Shown here: piece by piece, positions 51,624 through 60,621 of the stretch
Layout: each line of letters begins with the position of its first letter
Numbering within the stretch: position 1 is the first letter of the stretch
DNA from: Achromobacter spanius
GTDB taxonomy: Bacteria; Pseudomonadota; Gammaproteobacteria; Burkholderiales; Burkholderiaceae_B
NCBI RefSeq assembly: GCF_029637605.1
Contig: NZ_CP121261.1
Location: forward strand, 1,240,001-1,304,000
Reading direction: 5' to 3'
Length of the DNA: 64,000 nt
Translations under genes and position numbers: made by a program
Notes under the pieces: generated by a model
Seen by the model: only the letters and a program-made list of their open reading frames with translations
Databases searched by the model: none
Told to the model about the DNA's origin: nothing

Positions 51624-52862
51624 TTAGCGCCGCAAGGCATACGGCGCCGGGTCCACGTCCGGCGCCTGGCCCGTGATCAGGCTGGCAAGCAGCTTGCCGG
51701 TCACGGGGCCTAGCGTAAAGCCATGATGCGCGTGGCCAAACGCCATCCATAACCCAGCGTGCCGAGGCGCCGGCCCGATCACCGGCCGCATATCGGGCAT
51801 GCAGGGGCGGCATCCCATCCAGGGTTCTTTTTCAACCGCCGCGCCCAAGGGCAGCAATTGCCTGGCCAGTGCGCGCGTACGCTGAATCTGAATGGGCGAC
51901 GGCGGCGCATCGCGCGCCGCGAATTCCGCGCCGGTAGTCAGCCGCACGCCCAGCGTCATGGGCGTTACGACGAAACCGCTGTCGATGTCCGCCACCGGGT
52001 GCGTCAAGGTGGCGCCGTCTTCCAGCGCGAAGTGCTGGTGATAGCCGCGCTTGACCGCCATGGAAATGCGGTAGCCCAAGGGCCGCAACACATCCGGCGA
52101 CCACGGTCCCATCGCCACGACGACGTCGCGGGCTTCGATGCGCCCGTCGTCGCCTTGCACCTGCCATCCCTGGCTGCCGGCCGACTTGAGGGTGCGCGCG
52201 TCGCCTCGCAGCAGTTGCCCGCCGCGTTGCTGGAACAGCGCCGCGTACCCCCGCGTGACCGCGCCGGGGTCAGACACGTTGACCGGATCCAGCCAGTGCA
52301 CGGCGCCCACCATGCGCGCGGACAGCGACGGCTCAAGCGCCGTCAACGCCTGCCGGTCCAGCACCCGGTAGTTCAGCCCGTACGGCGCCAATGCCTCGGC
52401 TTGCGCTACGGCGCGCGCCAGGCCCGCCTCGGACCGCACCCCATCGATCCAGCCCGTGCGGCGGAACAAGGGCGAGAGGTTCGCGTCGTCTTTCAGCGCG
52501 TCATGCTCGGCCACGCTGCGCTCGATCAGCGGCAGCATCGCTTCGGCCGCGCGCGCCAACCGAGCGGGCGACGAATGCCACCAGTAGCGCAGCAGCCAGG
52601 GCGCCACGCGCGGCAAAAAGCGCACGTGATAGCTCACGTCGGGCGTGTTGTTGCGCGCATAGCGCCACAGGCTGCGCCAATCACGCGGGAAAGCGTAGGG
52701 AATGACGCTGGCCCGTTCGATCAGGCCCGCATTGCCATAGCTGGTTTCCTCGCCGGGGCCGCGGCGGTCCAGCAGCACCACGGAACGTCCGCGCGCCAAT
52801 AAATGCAGCGCCGTGCTGACGCCGACGATGCCCGCACCCAGAACCACAACGTCTGTTTTCAT
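51624..52862 (-). CDS. DadA-like FAD amino-acid dehydrogenase
   Basis: A 412-residue FAD-dependent oxidoreductase of the DAO family: N-terminal KTDVVVLGAGIVGVSTALHL Rossmann fold, then TSYGNAGLI typical of D-amino acid dehydrogenase small subunit DadA, and C-terminal PDMRPVIGPAPRHAGLWMAFGHAHHGFTLGP. It probably oxidises a D-amino acid or secondary amine and passes electrons to the quinone pool. The start at 52862 was chosen; a close upstream ATG also exists. Convergent with aroG, nine bases apart. Confidence 0.88.
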   Translation of the reverse strand: MKTDVVVLGAGIVGVSTALHLLARGRSVVLLDRRGPGEETSYGNAGLIERASVIPYAFPRDWRSLWRYARNNTPDVSYHVRFLPRVAPWLLRYWWHSSPARLARAAEAMLPLIERSVAEHDALKDDANLSPLFRRTGWIDGVRSEAGLARAVAQAEALAPYGLNYRVLDRQALTALEPSLSARMVGAVHWLDPVNVSDPGAVTRGYAALFQQRGGQLLRGDARTLKSAGSQGWQVQGDDGRIEARDVVVAMGPWSPDVLRPLGYRISMAVKRGYHQHFALEDGATLTHPVADIDSGFVVTPMTLGVRLTTGAEFAARDAPPSPIQIQRTRALARQLLPLGAAVEKEPWMGCRPCMPDMRPVIGPAPRHAGLWMAFGHAHHGFTLGPVTGKLLASLITGQAPDVDPAPYALRR

Positions 52863-52911
52863 GCGCCGCATTCTGCGCCCGCCCCCCGTGTTCGGCAAGG
52901 GCGCGCCAGCG

Positions 52912-52917
52912 TAGAAT
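52912..52917 (+). promoter_or_regulatory. TAGAAT -10 hexamer
   Basis: TAGAAT in GCG-TAGAAT-CGC, about 53 bases before the acetyltransferase start, fits a sigma-70 -10 element; the matching -35 is weak (TTCGGC at 15-base spacing). Confidence 0.4.
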
Positions 52918-52969
52918 CGCCGCTCTCGCGCTGTGCTTTGCCGCCCCTTGCCGCCCTACGGACGCCACC

Positions 52970-53569
52970 ATGCCCCTACCGCCCTTGCACCCCGTCACGC
53001 TTCATGGCGACATCGTGCGCCTGGAACCCATGGCCGCGCACCATGTCGATGCGCTCGCGCAAGCAGGCCTGCATCCCGAACTCTGGCGCCTGCAACCGGA
53101 ACCCATCGCAACGCTTGACGACATGCGGCGCTACGTGGCGCGCGCGCTGGAAGACGCGCAGGCCGGCGCCTGCCTGCCCTTTGTCATCGTGCAGCAAAGC
53201 AACGGGCAGATCATTGGCGCCACGCGCTACATGGACATTGCGCGGGCGCACAAGCGGCTGGAGATCGGCGCTACGTGGCTGACGCCCGCCTGCCAACGTT
53301 CGGGCGCCAACACGGAAGCCAAGTTCTTATTACTTCGGCACGCTTTTGAAACAATTGGTATCATACGCATCGTTTTCAAAACGGAACTGAGCAATGCCCA
53401 GTCGCGCGCGGCCATTTTGCGCCTTGGTGCGGTCGAGGAAGGCGTGTTTCGCAAGCATCTGATTTCACAGTCGGGACGCACGCGCGACATGGTCTATTTC
53501 GCGATCCTCGACGACGACTGGCCATCGGTCAAATCACGCCTGCTGGCGCGGTTGGCCTGGCCGCGCTAG
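52970..53569 (+). CDS. GNAT acetyltransferase (RimJ/RimL type)
   Basis: A 199-residue acetyltransferase of the RimJ/RimL-like GNAT group: VRLEPMAAHHVDALAQ at the start, the beta-strand block IIGATRYMDIARAHKRLEIGATWLTPACQRSGANTEAK with the acetyl-CoA contact, and VFKTELSNAQSRAAILRLGAVEEGVFRKH, the classical RimJ-like C-terminal half. The target could be a ribosomal protein N-terminus, an antibiotic or a small amine. Confidence 0.9.
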   Translation: MPLPPLHPVTLHGDIVRLEPMAAHHVDALAQAGLHPELWRLQPEPIATLDDMRRYVARALEDAQAGACLPFVIVQQSNGQIIGATRYMDIARAHKRLEIGATWLTPACQRSGANTEAKFLLLRHAFETIGIIRIVFKTELSNAQSRAAILRLGAVEEGVFRKHLISQSGRTRDMVYFAILDDDWPSVKSRLLARLAWPR

Positions 53570-53647
53570 GGCGTCGCGCCGGGTTCCGCGCTACGTTCCT
53601 TTTCATCGCCGGACCGTGTTGTCCGGAACGCCAATTTCAAGTCAGGT

Positions 53648-54133
53648 ATGGATAGCACTCCCCTTATTCCCGCCGCTGTCTCCGCTGCGCGCCACAGCAT
53701 TTTCATCTACACGGAAGAACAGCGCGGCAACCAACTGGTTGAATCGCCCGTCATCGGCATGCTTTCCGATATTTCGGGTTCCGACAAGCTCATCGTGGCG
53801 CAAGATCCGCACAGCGGCTTGAAGTTCATCTATCGGGTGGACCACGAAAGCAGCAACCTGGATGCCGCCGCCATCACCGAGCAGGAACCGTCTGCGTTCG
53901 ACGGCAAGACCTCGGTCCAGATCAACGCCATGTCCTACCGCCTGGGCAGCGCCGAGAATGCAATGAAATTGCTGCGTGGCAAAAAGCAATGGATCCAGGA
54001 CAAGGGCGCGGTGCTGTCGGTGTTGCTGCAGAATGCGGCCGCGCGCAAGACGCGGTTCGCCTCGGCGCGCATCGAACGCGACCGCATGCGCAAGGTGCCG
54101 GCCGGTGTACCCATCGAATATCTACCTACATAA
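53648..54133 (+). CDS. Hypothetical protein
   Basis: A 161-residue soluble protein of mixed alpha-beta composition with no recognised motif, signal peptide or membrane helix. Segments such as NQLVESPVIGMLSDISGSDKLIV and TSVQINAMSYRLGSAENAMKLLRGKKQW suggest a compact domain. The codon choice matches its neighbours, so it is probably real. It is followed by a palindrome with two DnaA boxes. Confidence 0.7.
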   Translation: MDSTPLIPAAVSAARHSIFIYTEEQRGNQLVESPVIGMLSDISGSDKLIVAQDPHSGLKFIYRVDHESSNLDAAAITEQEPSAFDGKTSVQINAMSYRLGSAENAMKLLRGKKQWIQDKGAVLSVLLQNAAARKTRFASARIERDRMRKVPAGVPIEYLPT

Positions 54134-54486
54134 ATCGGATGGAACCAGACGCGGGAGTCTTATCCACAATTTCTGTGGATAAGGCGTGCGCCGATGCACG
54201 TCTTGCGGCCCTTCCCGGCACGCTGTCCGGCCTGCGCAAAATTTGATCAGGCACAAATTACGGTCAGCCGCGGATGGCATCCAGACCGCTTGCTGCACCG
54301 CCGCGACATCGATAATGATATTCTCCGCAGGCATCAACGATACGAAACGTTTCTCTCCGTACCGCCGCCTGGCCTGAGCCCGCGCAAGCGGACGCTTATC
54401 CCAAAAAGAACCCGTAGCATGTCAGGAGCGAAAAGCGTGTTTGCCCTTGGATCGCGTCGCGTGCGAACGCGGGCGGAGACCGCGCC
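54134..54486. other. Leader region of the OmpR-type regulator
   Basis: No gene is certain in these 350 bases. The region has the DnaA-box palindrome at 54159-54183 and a possible 23-codon leader frame at 54419-54490 that would overlap the regulator start. Confidence 0.45.
54159..54183. repeat. Palindrome of two consensus DnaA boxes
   Basis: CTTATCCACA and TGTGGATAAG are perfect ten-base arms around ATTTC. Each arm contains TTATCCACA, the strict DnaA box. It could also act as a hairpin ending the 53648-54133 transcript, but no U-tract follows. Confidence 0.8.
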
Positions 54487-55203
54487 GTGACGATTATTGT
54501 TGTGGATGATCACGGCGACTGGCGCGACACGATCGTCGAATACATCCAGGACCTGGGGCTGGACAAGGCCATCCTTACGGCCGGCTCGCTGGCGGAACTG
54601 GATCAACTGATGCTGACCGTGACGCCAGGCATCCTGGTGCTGGACGCCATGCTGCCCGACGGCGACGCGCTGACCCGCATTTCGCAATTGCGCACCCGTT
54701 ATCCGTCGATGGGCATCGTGATGCTGACCGGCCGCCTGCTCAGCGAAGACAAGGTGTCGGGCCTGAGCCTTGGCGCCGACCACTACCTGACCAAACCCGT
54801 CAACATGGCTGAATTGGGCGCCACCCTGGTGTCGCTGTCGCGACGGCTGCGCGTGGTGCCGGCGGAGGCCGACGACGCCGCTGGCAACACCTGGCGCTTC
54901 GATCCCGCGCGGCGCACGCTGGTGTCGCCTGCACAAGTGTGCGTGGACATCACCGACACCGAAAGCCGGCTGATCGGCGCGCTGATCCAGTCGGCGCCGC
55001 TGCCCTTGTCGCGCGGCCGACTGGTTGAGGCGCTGGGCGCCAGCATCGACGCCTATGACACGCATCGGCTGGACGCCCACATGCATCGGCTACGCCGCAA
55101 GCTTCGGGCGCAGGCCGCTGGCGACCTGGGCATACGCACCGTGTATGGTGTCGGCTATGTGTGCACCACGCCCGTTCAGGTGGTGGGCAACGCCAAGCCC
55201 TGA
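54487..55203 (+). CDS. OmpR-family response regulator
   Basis: A 238-residue regulator: receiver (about 1-118) with acidic pair VVDDHGD, phospho-acceptor in LVLDAMLPDG and Lys in YLTKPVNMAEL, then a winged-helix DNA-binding domain (about 135-230; RLVEALGASIDAYDTHRLDAHMHRLRRKL and the closing GIRTVYGVGYVC). The start is GTG, eight bases after GGAG. No kinase gene adjoins it. Confidence 0.91.
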   Translation: MTIIVVDDHGDWRDTIVEYIQDLGLDKAILTAGSLAELDQLMLTVTPGILVLDAMLPDGDALTRISQLRTRYPSMGIVMLTGRLLSEDKVSGLSLGADHYLTKPVNMAELGATLVSLSRRLRVVPAEADDAAGNTWRFDPARRTLVSPAQVCVDITDTESRLIGALIQSAPLPLSRGRLVEALGASIDAYDTHRLDAHMHRLRRKLRAQAAGDLGIRTVYGVGYVCTTPVQVVGNAKP

Positions 55204-55293
55204 TTTTTTCCACGCTTTCTTTCCGGGCTTTCGCTTCCAGGATTTCTTTCCAGGCCTTCGGTTCCAGGCTTTCGCTCTCAGGCTTCTATCTTC

Positions 55294-56175
55294 ATGCGCC
55301 CTGCCCTTCGCCCCCGCCGCTCCGTTCTCTACATGCCTGGCGCCAACGCGCGCGCCTTGGACAAGGCCCGAGGACTGGACGCCGATGTCCTGATTCTCGA
55401 TCTGGAAGACGCCGTCGCACCCGACGCCAAGCCACAGGCCCGCGCGCAGGTCGCCGCCGCCTTGACACAAGGCGGTTACGGACGCCGCGAGTGCATCGTG
55501 CGCATCAATGCGCTGGACACGCCATGGGGCCATGACGACGTCGCCGCCATCGCGCAGGCCGGCGCCGATGCCGTGTTGCTGCCCAAGGTGCAGTCCGCCG
55601 CCCAACTGGCCGCGCTGGCCCAGGCGCTGGACGCGGCCGGCGCGCCGCCCGACCTGCCGTTATGGGCCATGGCGGAAACGCCGCTGGGTTTCCTGCGGCT
55701 GGACGCCATTGCGGGCGGCCACGCCCGGCTGGCGGCCATCGTGGTGGGCACGTCAGACCTGGTCAAAGACCTGCACGCGCGCCATACGCCCGGCCGTGAA
55801 GAAACCCTGCTGGCACGATCCCTTGCCGTCATGGCCGCGCGCGCCCACGGTCTGGCGGTCCTGGACGGCGTACACCTGGACTTGAACGACGACGCGGGCT
55901 ACGCGGATGCCTGCCGCCAAGGGCGGGACTTGGGCTTTGACGGCAAGACCCTGATCCATCCCAAGCAGATCGCCGCCGCCAACGCCGCCTTTGCGCCCAT
56001 CGACAGCGAACTGGCTCAAGCGCGCAGGCGTCTGGACGCCTGGCGCCAGGCACAGGCCGCCGGCCAGGGCGTGGCCGTGGTGGACGGCGCGTTGGTCGAA
56101 AACCTGCATGCCGAAGAGGCAGAGCGCGTGCTTGCCCTGGCCGCCGCCATCTGGGGAACGGCTTCCGGCACCTAA
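55294..56175 (+). CDS. HpcH/HpaI aldolase / CitE-like lyase
   Basis: A 293-residue TIM-barrel enzyme of the CitE (citrate lyase beta, malyl-CoA lyase-like) family: SVLYMPGANARALDKARGLDADVLILDLEDAVAPD at the start and GKTLIHPKQIAAANAAFAP at the end, with metal-binding Glu and Asp positions in between. It cleaves or forms a C-C bond in a 3-hydroxyacyl-CoA or similar; no CitD/CitF partners are nearby. ATG at 55294. Confidence 0.9.
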   Translation: MRPALRPRRSVLYMPGANARALDKARGLDADVLILDLEDAVAPDAKPQARAQVAAALTQGGYGRRECIVRINALDTPWGHDDVAAIAQAGADAVLLPKVQSAAQLAALAQALDAAGAPPDLPLWAMAETPLGFLRLDAIAGGHARLAAIVVGTSDLVKDLHARHTPGREETLLARSLAVMAARAHGLAVLDGVHLDLNDDAGYADACRQGRDLGFDGKTLIHPKQIAAANAAFAPIDSELAQARRRLDAWRQAQAAGQGVAVVDGALVENLHAEEAERVLALAAAIWGTASGT

Positions 56176-56539
56176 GCCGCTACCATCTGGAGCAACATCC
56201 CCCACCGAAGCCGCTACCATCTGCGGCAGCCCCCCCCGCGCCTACGCCGCCATCTCGCGCACTGCCTCTACGCCCAAGCGGCCGTCGCGACCGCGAAACC
56301 CGCTCGAACACCGCCCGTAAAACGTGCTTCGCCTGCGCCGATGCGCGCGGACCGGTACAATACCGCCCACGATTGGACGATGCCCCTTGCCTGGGACGTG
56401 TCTCTTCACCTTTTCGCGCCGATGTCCGCCTGCTTTTTCATGACCACGCGCGCGAACCATCCGGTTCCCTTTTTTGCGCCGCGCCTTGTGGCGGGAGCCT
56501 CGCCGCGCGCCTGCCGCGCCACCCCCTGCCCCAAGATTC
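56176..56539. other. Intergenic region before the ABC-F gene
   Basis: No gene is supported. It contains a 16-base direct repeat (AAGCCGCTACCATCTG) at 56174-56189 and 56208-56223, the first copy overlapping the lyase stop codon. A TACAAT -10-like hexamer stands at 56356-56361. Confidence 0.5.
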
Positions 56540-58171
56540 ATGATCCGCTTCCAACAAGTTTCACTCATGCGCGGCGTCAAGCCCTTGCTCGACAAGGTCG
56601 ACCTGCTCTTGAACCCCGGTGACAAGATCGGCCTGATCGGCGCCAACGGCGCCGGCAAGTCCAGCCTGTTCGGCCTTTTGCGCGGCACGCTGCACGCCGA
56701 CCAGGGCGACCTTGACTACCCCTCAAGCTGGCGCATGGCCTACGTGGCGCAGGAAACCCCCGCGCTGGACCGCCCCGCCATCGAATACGCGATTGACGGC
56801 GACGTCACCTTGCGCAAGCTGGAAGCGGAACTGGCGGCGTTGGAAGCCGAACCCGAAAGCGCCGAAAACGGCTTGCGCATGGGCGACATCTACGCCGCGC
56901 TGGCCGATGCCGATGCCTACACCGTGCATTCGCGCGCCGAACAATTGCTGACCGGCCTGGGCTTCACGCAAGAACAGATGCATCTGCCGCTGACCAGCTT
57001 TTCCGGCGGCTGGCGCATGCGCCTGAACCTGGCGCAAGCGCTGATGTGCCCGTCCGACCTGCTGCTGCTGGACGAGCCCACCAACCACTTGGACCTGGAC
57101 GCCATCATCTGGCTGGAAGACTGGCTCAAGCGCTATCCAGGCACGCTCATCGTCATCTCGCACGATCGCGATTTCCTGGATGGCGTGGTGAATGTCATCG
57201 TCCATATCGACGAGCGCAAGCTCAAGCGCTATTCGGGCAACTACTCGTCGTTCGAACGCCAGCGCGCCGCGCAGTTGGAACTGGCGCAAGGCATGATGGA
57301 AAAGCAGATGCGGCAACGTTCGCACCTGCAATCATTCATTGACCGCTTCAAGGCCCAGGCCAGCAAGGCGCGTCAGGCGCAAAGCCGCATCAAGGCGCTG
57401 GCCCGCATGGAAGAAGTGGCGCCGCTGCGCGCCGCCGCCGAATTCTCGTTCGAATTCCGCGAGCCCCTGCGCGCGCCCAACCCCTTGCTGACCATGGACA
57501 AGGTCAGTGCCGGCTACCGCGTGGAAGACGAAGACACGCAGGCCGTGTCCGACAAGATCATTGTGTCGGGCATCAATTTTTCGCTTCAAGCCGGCCAGCG
57601 CATCGGCCTCTTGGGCATCAACGGCGCGGGCAAGTCCACCTTCATCAAGACCATTGCGGGCGACCTGGCCACGCTGGGCGGCGACACGCAGTTCAACAAG
57701 GGCCTGTCCATCGGCTACTTTGCCCAGCACCAGGTGGAAATGCTGCGTCACGACGAATCACCGTTGTGGCACATGATGAAGCTTGCGCCCACCGTGCGCG
57801 AGCAAGAGCTGCGCAACTTCCTGGGCAGCTTCAACTTCAACGGCAACATGGCCACCAGTTCCATCGCGCCCTTCTCCGGTGGCGAAAAAGCGCGCCTGGC
57901 GCTGGCGCTGATTGTCTGGCAGCGCCCCAACCTGCTGTTGCTGGATGAACCCACCAACCACCTGGACCTGGAAACGCGCGAAGCGCTGACCACGGCGCTG
58001 GCGCAATTCGAAGGCACCTTGATGCTGGTCTCGCACGACCGTCACTTGCTGCGCGCCACCACTGACGAGTTCATCATCGTGGCCGACGGCGTCGTCAAAC
58101 CGTTCGATGGCGATCTGGACGACTACAAAGACTGGCTCTACAAAACCAAACTGGCCGCCAAAGCTGCCTGA
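56540..58171 (+). CDS. ABC-F ATPase (YheS-like)
   Basis: A 543-residue protein with two ABC domains and no membrane part. Walker A motifs are GANGAGKSS (about residue 36) and GINGAGKST (about 360); signature motifs are SFSGGWRMRL and PFSGGEKARL; Walker B segments are LLLLDEPTNHLDLDA and LLLLDEPTNHLDLET. The YheS-type interdomain linker (about 240-325) has RSHLQSFIDRFKAQASKARQAQ. ABC-F proteins act on ribosomes to relieve stalling. The start is the ATG at 56540. Confidence 0.93.
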   Translation: MIRFQQVSLMRGVKPLLDKVDLLLNPGDKIGLIGANGAGKSSLFGLLRGTLHADQGDLDYPSSWRMAYVAQETPALDRPAIEYAIDGDVTLRKLEAELAALEAEPESAENGLRMGDIYAALADADAYTVHSRAEQLLTGLGFTQEQMHLPLTSFSGGWRMRLNLAQALMCPSDLLLLDEPTNHLDLDAIIWLEDWLKRYPGTLIVISHDRDFLDGVVNVIVHIDERKLKRYSGNYSSFERQRAAQLELAQGMMEKQMRQRSHLQSFIDRFKAQASKARQAQSRIKALARMEEVAPLRAAAEFSFEFREPLRAPNPLLTMDKVSAGYRVEDEDTQAVSDKIIVSGINFSLQAGQRIGLLGINGAGKSTFIKTIAGDLATLGGDTQFNKGLSIGYFAQHQVEMLRHDESPLWHMMKLAPTVREQELRNFLGSFNFNGNMATSSIAPFSGGEKARLALALIVWQRPNLLLLDEPTNHLDLETREALTTALAQFEGTLMLVSHDRHLLRATTDEFIIVADGVVKPFDGDLDDYKDWLYKTKLAAKAA

Positions 58172-58240
58172 TCGCGTTACAATCCCGCGAATTGCCGGCA
58201 GGCGCCCTTGATGCGTCGCTTGCACGGCAACCTTCAACCC

Positions 58241-58269
58241 CGTCCCGCTGTACGCGGGACGAGTTTTTT
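58241..58269 (+). terminator. Terminator in the psd leader
   Basis: CGTCCCGC and GCGGGACG form an eight-pair hairpin with TGTAC loop, followed by AGTTTTTT. It ends 13 bases before the psd start codon. It may end the ABC-F transcript or work as an attenuator. Confidence 0.8.
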
Positions 58270-58281
58270 CAGCGCTCGTAG

Positions 58282-59154
58282 ATGACGATCAAAGACCAAC
58301 TATTTCTCGCCAGCCAGTATCTTGCGCCGCATCACCTGGTGTCGCGCTTCTTCGGATACGCCTCAGACTGCCGGGAACCCGCGGTCAAGAATTGGATGAT
58401 TTCGCGCTTTGTCCGCAAGTACGGCGTGGACATGCGCGAAGCCATGCAAGAAGACCCGTTGGCCTACGACTGCTTCAATGACTTCTTCACCCGCGCGCTG
58501 AAAGACGACGCGCGCCCGCTGGACGACGAACCCGGTTCGGTGCTCTGTCCGGCCGACGGCGCCATCAGCCAATTGGGCGCCATCGAGCAAGGACGCATCT
58601 TCCAGGCCAAGGGCCACAGCTATGGCCTGGTTGACCTGCTGGGTGGCGACGTGGAACGCGCCGCGCCGTTCCAGGGTGGTGAATTCGCCACCGTCTACCT
58701 GTCGCCCAAGGACTACCACCGCGTGCATATGCCGGTGGCCGGCACGCTGCGCGAAATGGTGCACGTGCCGGGTCGTTTGTTCTCTGTGAACCCGCTGACC
58801 GCGCGCAACGTGCCGCGCCTGTTCGCGCGCAACGAGCGCGTGGTCTGCATATTCGACACCGAGCTCGGCCCCATGGCGGTGGTGCTGGTGGGCGCGATGA
58901 TCGTCGCGTCGATTGAGACGGTTTGGGCGGGCCTGGTCACGCCGTTCAAGCGCCGCGTGAAGTCGGTACGCTATGACGCCACGGCGCGCGCGCCGATCCA
59001 TCTGGAAAAAGGCGCGGAGATGGGTCGCTTCAAGCTGGGTTCGACGGCCATCGTGCTATTTGGCCCGGACAAGATTCGCTGGGCCGACACGCCGTCGGTG
59101 CTGGGTCCCGTGCGCATGGGCGAACTGCTGGCCTTGCCTTCCGCTCGTCCCTGA
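58282..59154 (+). CDS. psd: Phosphatidylserine decarboxylase
   Basis: A 290-residue proenzyme converting phosphatidylserine to phosphatidylethanolamine at the inner membrane. The self-cleavage site [11 protein letters not shown] (LGST) lies near residue 252, where the Ser becomes the pyruvoyl group. [10 protein letters not shown] and [11 protein letters not shown] segments are typical. The ATG at 58282 directly follows a terminator hairpin. A TACAAT hexamer at 58178-58183 may be the promoter. Confidence 0.94.
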   Translation: MTIKDQLFLASQYLAPHHLVSRFFGYASDCREPAVKNWMISRFVRKYGVDMREAMQEDPLAYDCFNDFFTRALKDDARPLDDEPGSVLCPADGAISQLGAIEQGRIFQAKGHSYGLVDLLGGDVERAAPFQGGEFATVYLSPKDYHRVHMPVAGTLREMVHVPGRLFSVNPLTARNVPRLFARNERVVCIFDTELGPMAVVLVGAMIVASIETVWAGLVTPFKRRVKSVRYDATARAPIHLEKGAEMGRFKLGSTAIVLFGPDKIRWADTPSVLGPVRMGELLALPSARP

Positions 59155-59221
59155 CCCGCCTTGGAAGACCCTTGCACGCCGCTTGTACGCCACTAGCACG
59201 CCACTTCCAAGTTGATTCCAA

Positions 59222-59255
59222 AAAGCGAATAGGTATTTCGCAATCTATTCGCTTT
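59222..59255. repeat. Perfect 11-bp inverted repeat
   Basis: AAAGCGAATAG and CTATTCGCTTT flank a 12-base spacer in front of the FMN oxidase gene. It is a candidate operator; the position some 48 bases before the start codon fits a repressor site. Confidence 0.65.
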
Positions 59256-59302
59256 CATCGATAAAGCAGGATTGTTAGATTACGGGCTTTTAGCGGCCCG
59301 CC

Positions 59303-60538
59303 ATGACTTCCAACGCCCTGCCCGTTCCTACGCCTGCCAGCACGCCGAGCACCAGCGCTACTACGCCCGTGCCGCGCGCGCTTGCCCGCATGCTTAGCCT
59401 GGATGACTTTGAAGCCGCCGCGCGCAAGCGCTTGCCTCGGCCTATCTTCGGCTACGTGGCGGGCGCCGCGGAAGACAACCAGTCGCTACACGACAACCGC
59501 CGCGCCTTCGCCCAATACAGCTTCGCGCCCCGCGTGCTGGTTGACGTGTCACGTCGCACGCAAAGCACGGAAATTCTCGGACGCCGCTACGCCTCGCCTT
59601 TCGGCATTGCCCCCATGGGCATCAGCGCCTTGTCGGCGTACCGGGGCGACGTGATTCTGGCCCGCGCCGCGCGCGAGCAAGGCATTCCCGCCATCCTCAG
59701 TGGCACGTCCCTGATCCCGCTGGAAGACGTGCTCCGCGAAGCGCCCGGCACCTGGTTCCAGGCCTATCTGCCGGGAGATCCCACCAAAATCGACGCATTG
59801 GTCGACCGGGCACGCCGCGCCGGTTATGAAACCTTGGTGTTGACGGTGGACATCCCCGTGTCCGCGAATCGCGAAAACAATGTGCGCACCGGCTTCTCAA
59901 CGCCGCTCAAGCCCAGCCTGCGCCTGGCGTGGGACGGCCTGACCCGGCCGCGCTGGCTGGCGAGCACCTTCCTGCGCACCTTGCTGGCCCACGGCATGCC
60001 GCATTTTGAGAATTCATTCGCCACGCGCGGCGCGCCCATTGTGTCCGCGTCCGTGCTGCGCGACTTCACCGCGCGCGATCACCTCAATTGGGAACATGTG
60101 GCGCGCATACGCCGCCAGTGGCCGGGCACCCTGATCATCAAGGGCATCCTGCATCCGCAAGACGCGGCGCTGGCGCGCCAGCACGGCGCCGATGGGGTCA
60201 TCGTGTCCAACCACGGCGGCCGCCAACTCGATGGCGCCATCTCGCCGCTGCGTGCGCTGCCCCGCGTGGTTGACGCGGCGGGCAGCATGACGGTGATGAT
60301 GGACAGCGGCGTGCGGCGCGGTGGCGACGTCTTGAAGGCCCTGGCGCTGGGCGCGCGCTTTGTGTTCGTGGGCCGGCCGTTCAACTATGCGGCGGCGGTT
60401 GGCGGGCAAGCAGGCGTGGCCCACGCCATCCACCTGCTGCGCGCGGAAGTCGACCGCAACATGGCAATGCTGGGCATCAACAGCGTGCGGGAAATGAATG
60501 CGGACTTGCTATGGCGTGACGGGCCCGGCGGCCACTGA
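59303..60538 (+). CDS. FMN-dependent alpha-hydroxy-acid oxidase/dehydrogenase
   Basis: A 411-residue enzyme of the LldD/glycolate oxidase family. Residues 1-30 are a Thr/Ser/Pro-rich extension. FGYVAGAAEDN, PMGISALSAYRGDVILARAA, SGTSLIPLEDV, and VSNHGGRQLDGAISPL with the catalytic His are the family marks. It oxidises a 2-hydroxy acid such as L-lactate or mandelate at the membrane or cytosol. The substrate is uncertain. Confidence 0.92.
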   Translation: MTSNALPVPTPASTPSTSATTPVPRALARMLSLDDFEAAARKRLPRPIFGYVAGAAEDNQSLHDNRRAFAQYSFAPRVLVDVSRRTQSTEILGRRYASPFGIAPMGISALSAYRGDVILARAAREQGIPAILSGTSLIPLEDVLREAPGTWFQAYLPGDPTKIDALVDRARRAGYETLVLTVDIPVSANRENNVRTGFSTPLKPSLRLAWDGLTRPRWLASTFLRTLLAHGMPHFENSFATRGAPIVSASVLRDFTARDHLNWEHVARIRRQWPGTLIIKGILHPQDAALARQHGADGVIVSNHGGRQLDGAISPLRALPRVVDAAGSMTVMMDSGVRRGGDVLKALALGARFVFVGRPFNYAAAVGGQAGVAHAIHLLRAEVDRNMAMLGINSVREMNADLLWRDGPGGH

Positions 60539-60584
60539 ACGGCCTGATGCTGCACCGGACACGACCAGGCAGCGCGACGCGGCA

Positions 60585-60590
60585 TAGAAT
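60585..60590 (+). promoter_or_regulatory. TAGAAT -10 hexamer
   Basis: TAGAAT in GCA-TAGAAT-GGC, 32 bases before the GTG start chosen for the metallophosphoesterase, suggests the transcript begins just downstream of it. Confidence 0.4.
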
Positions 60591-60621
60591 GGCGGTTTCC
60601 TGGCCCGCCCCCCTTCCCGCC

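Noticed and set aside
54419..54490. 23-codon leader peptide overlapping the OmpR-type regulator start
   Set aside because: The frame is open and overlaps the GTG start in GTGA, but it has no convincing ribosome site and its sequence is ordinary; not annotated.
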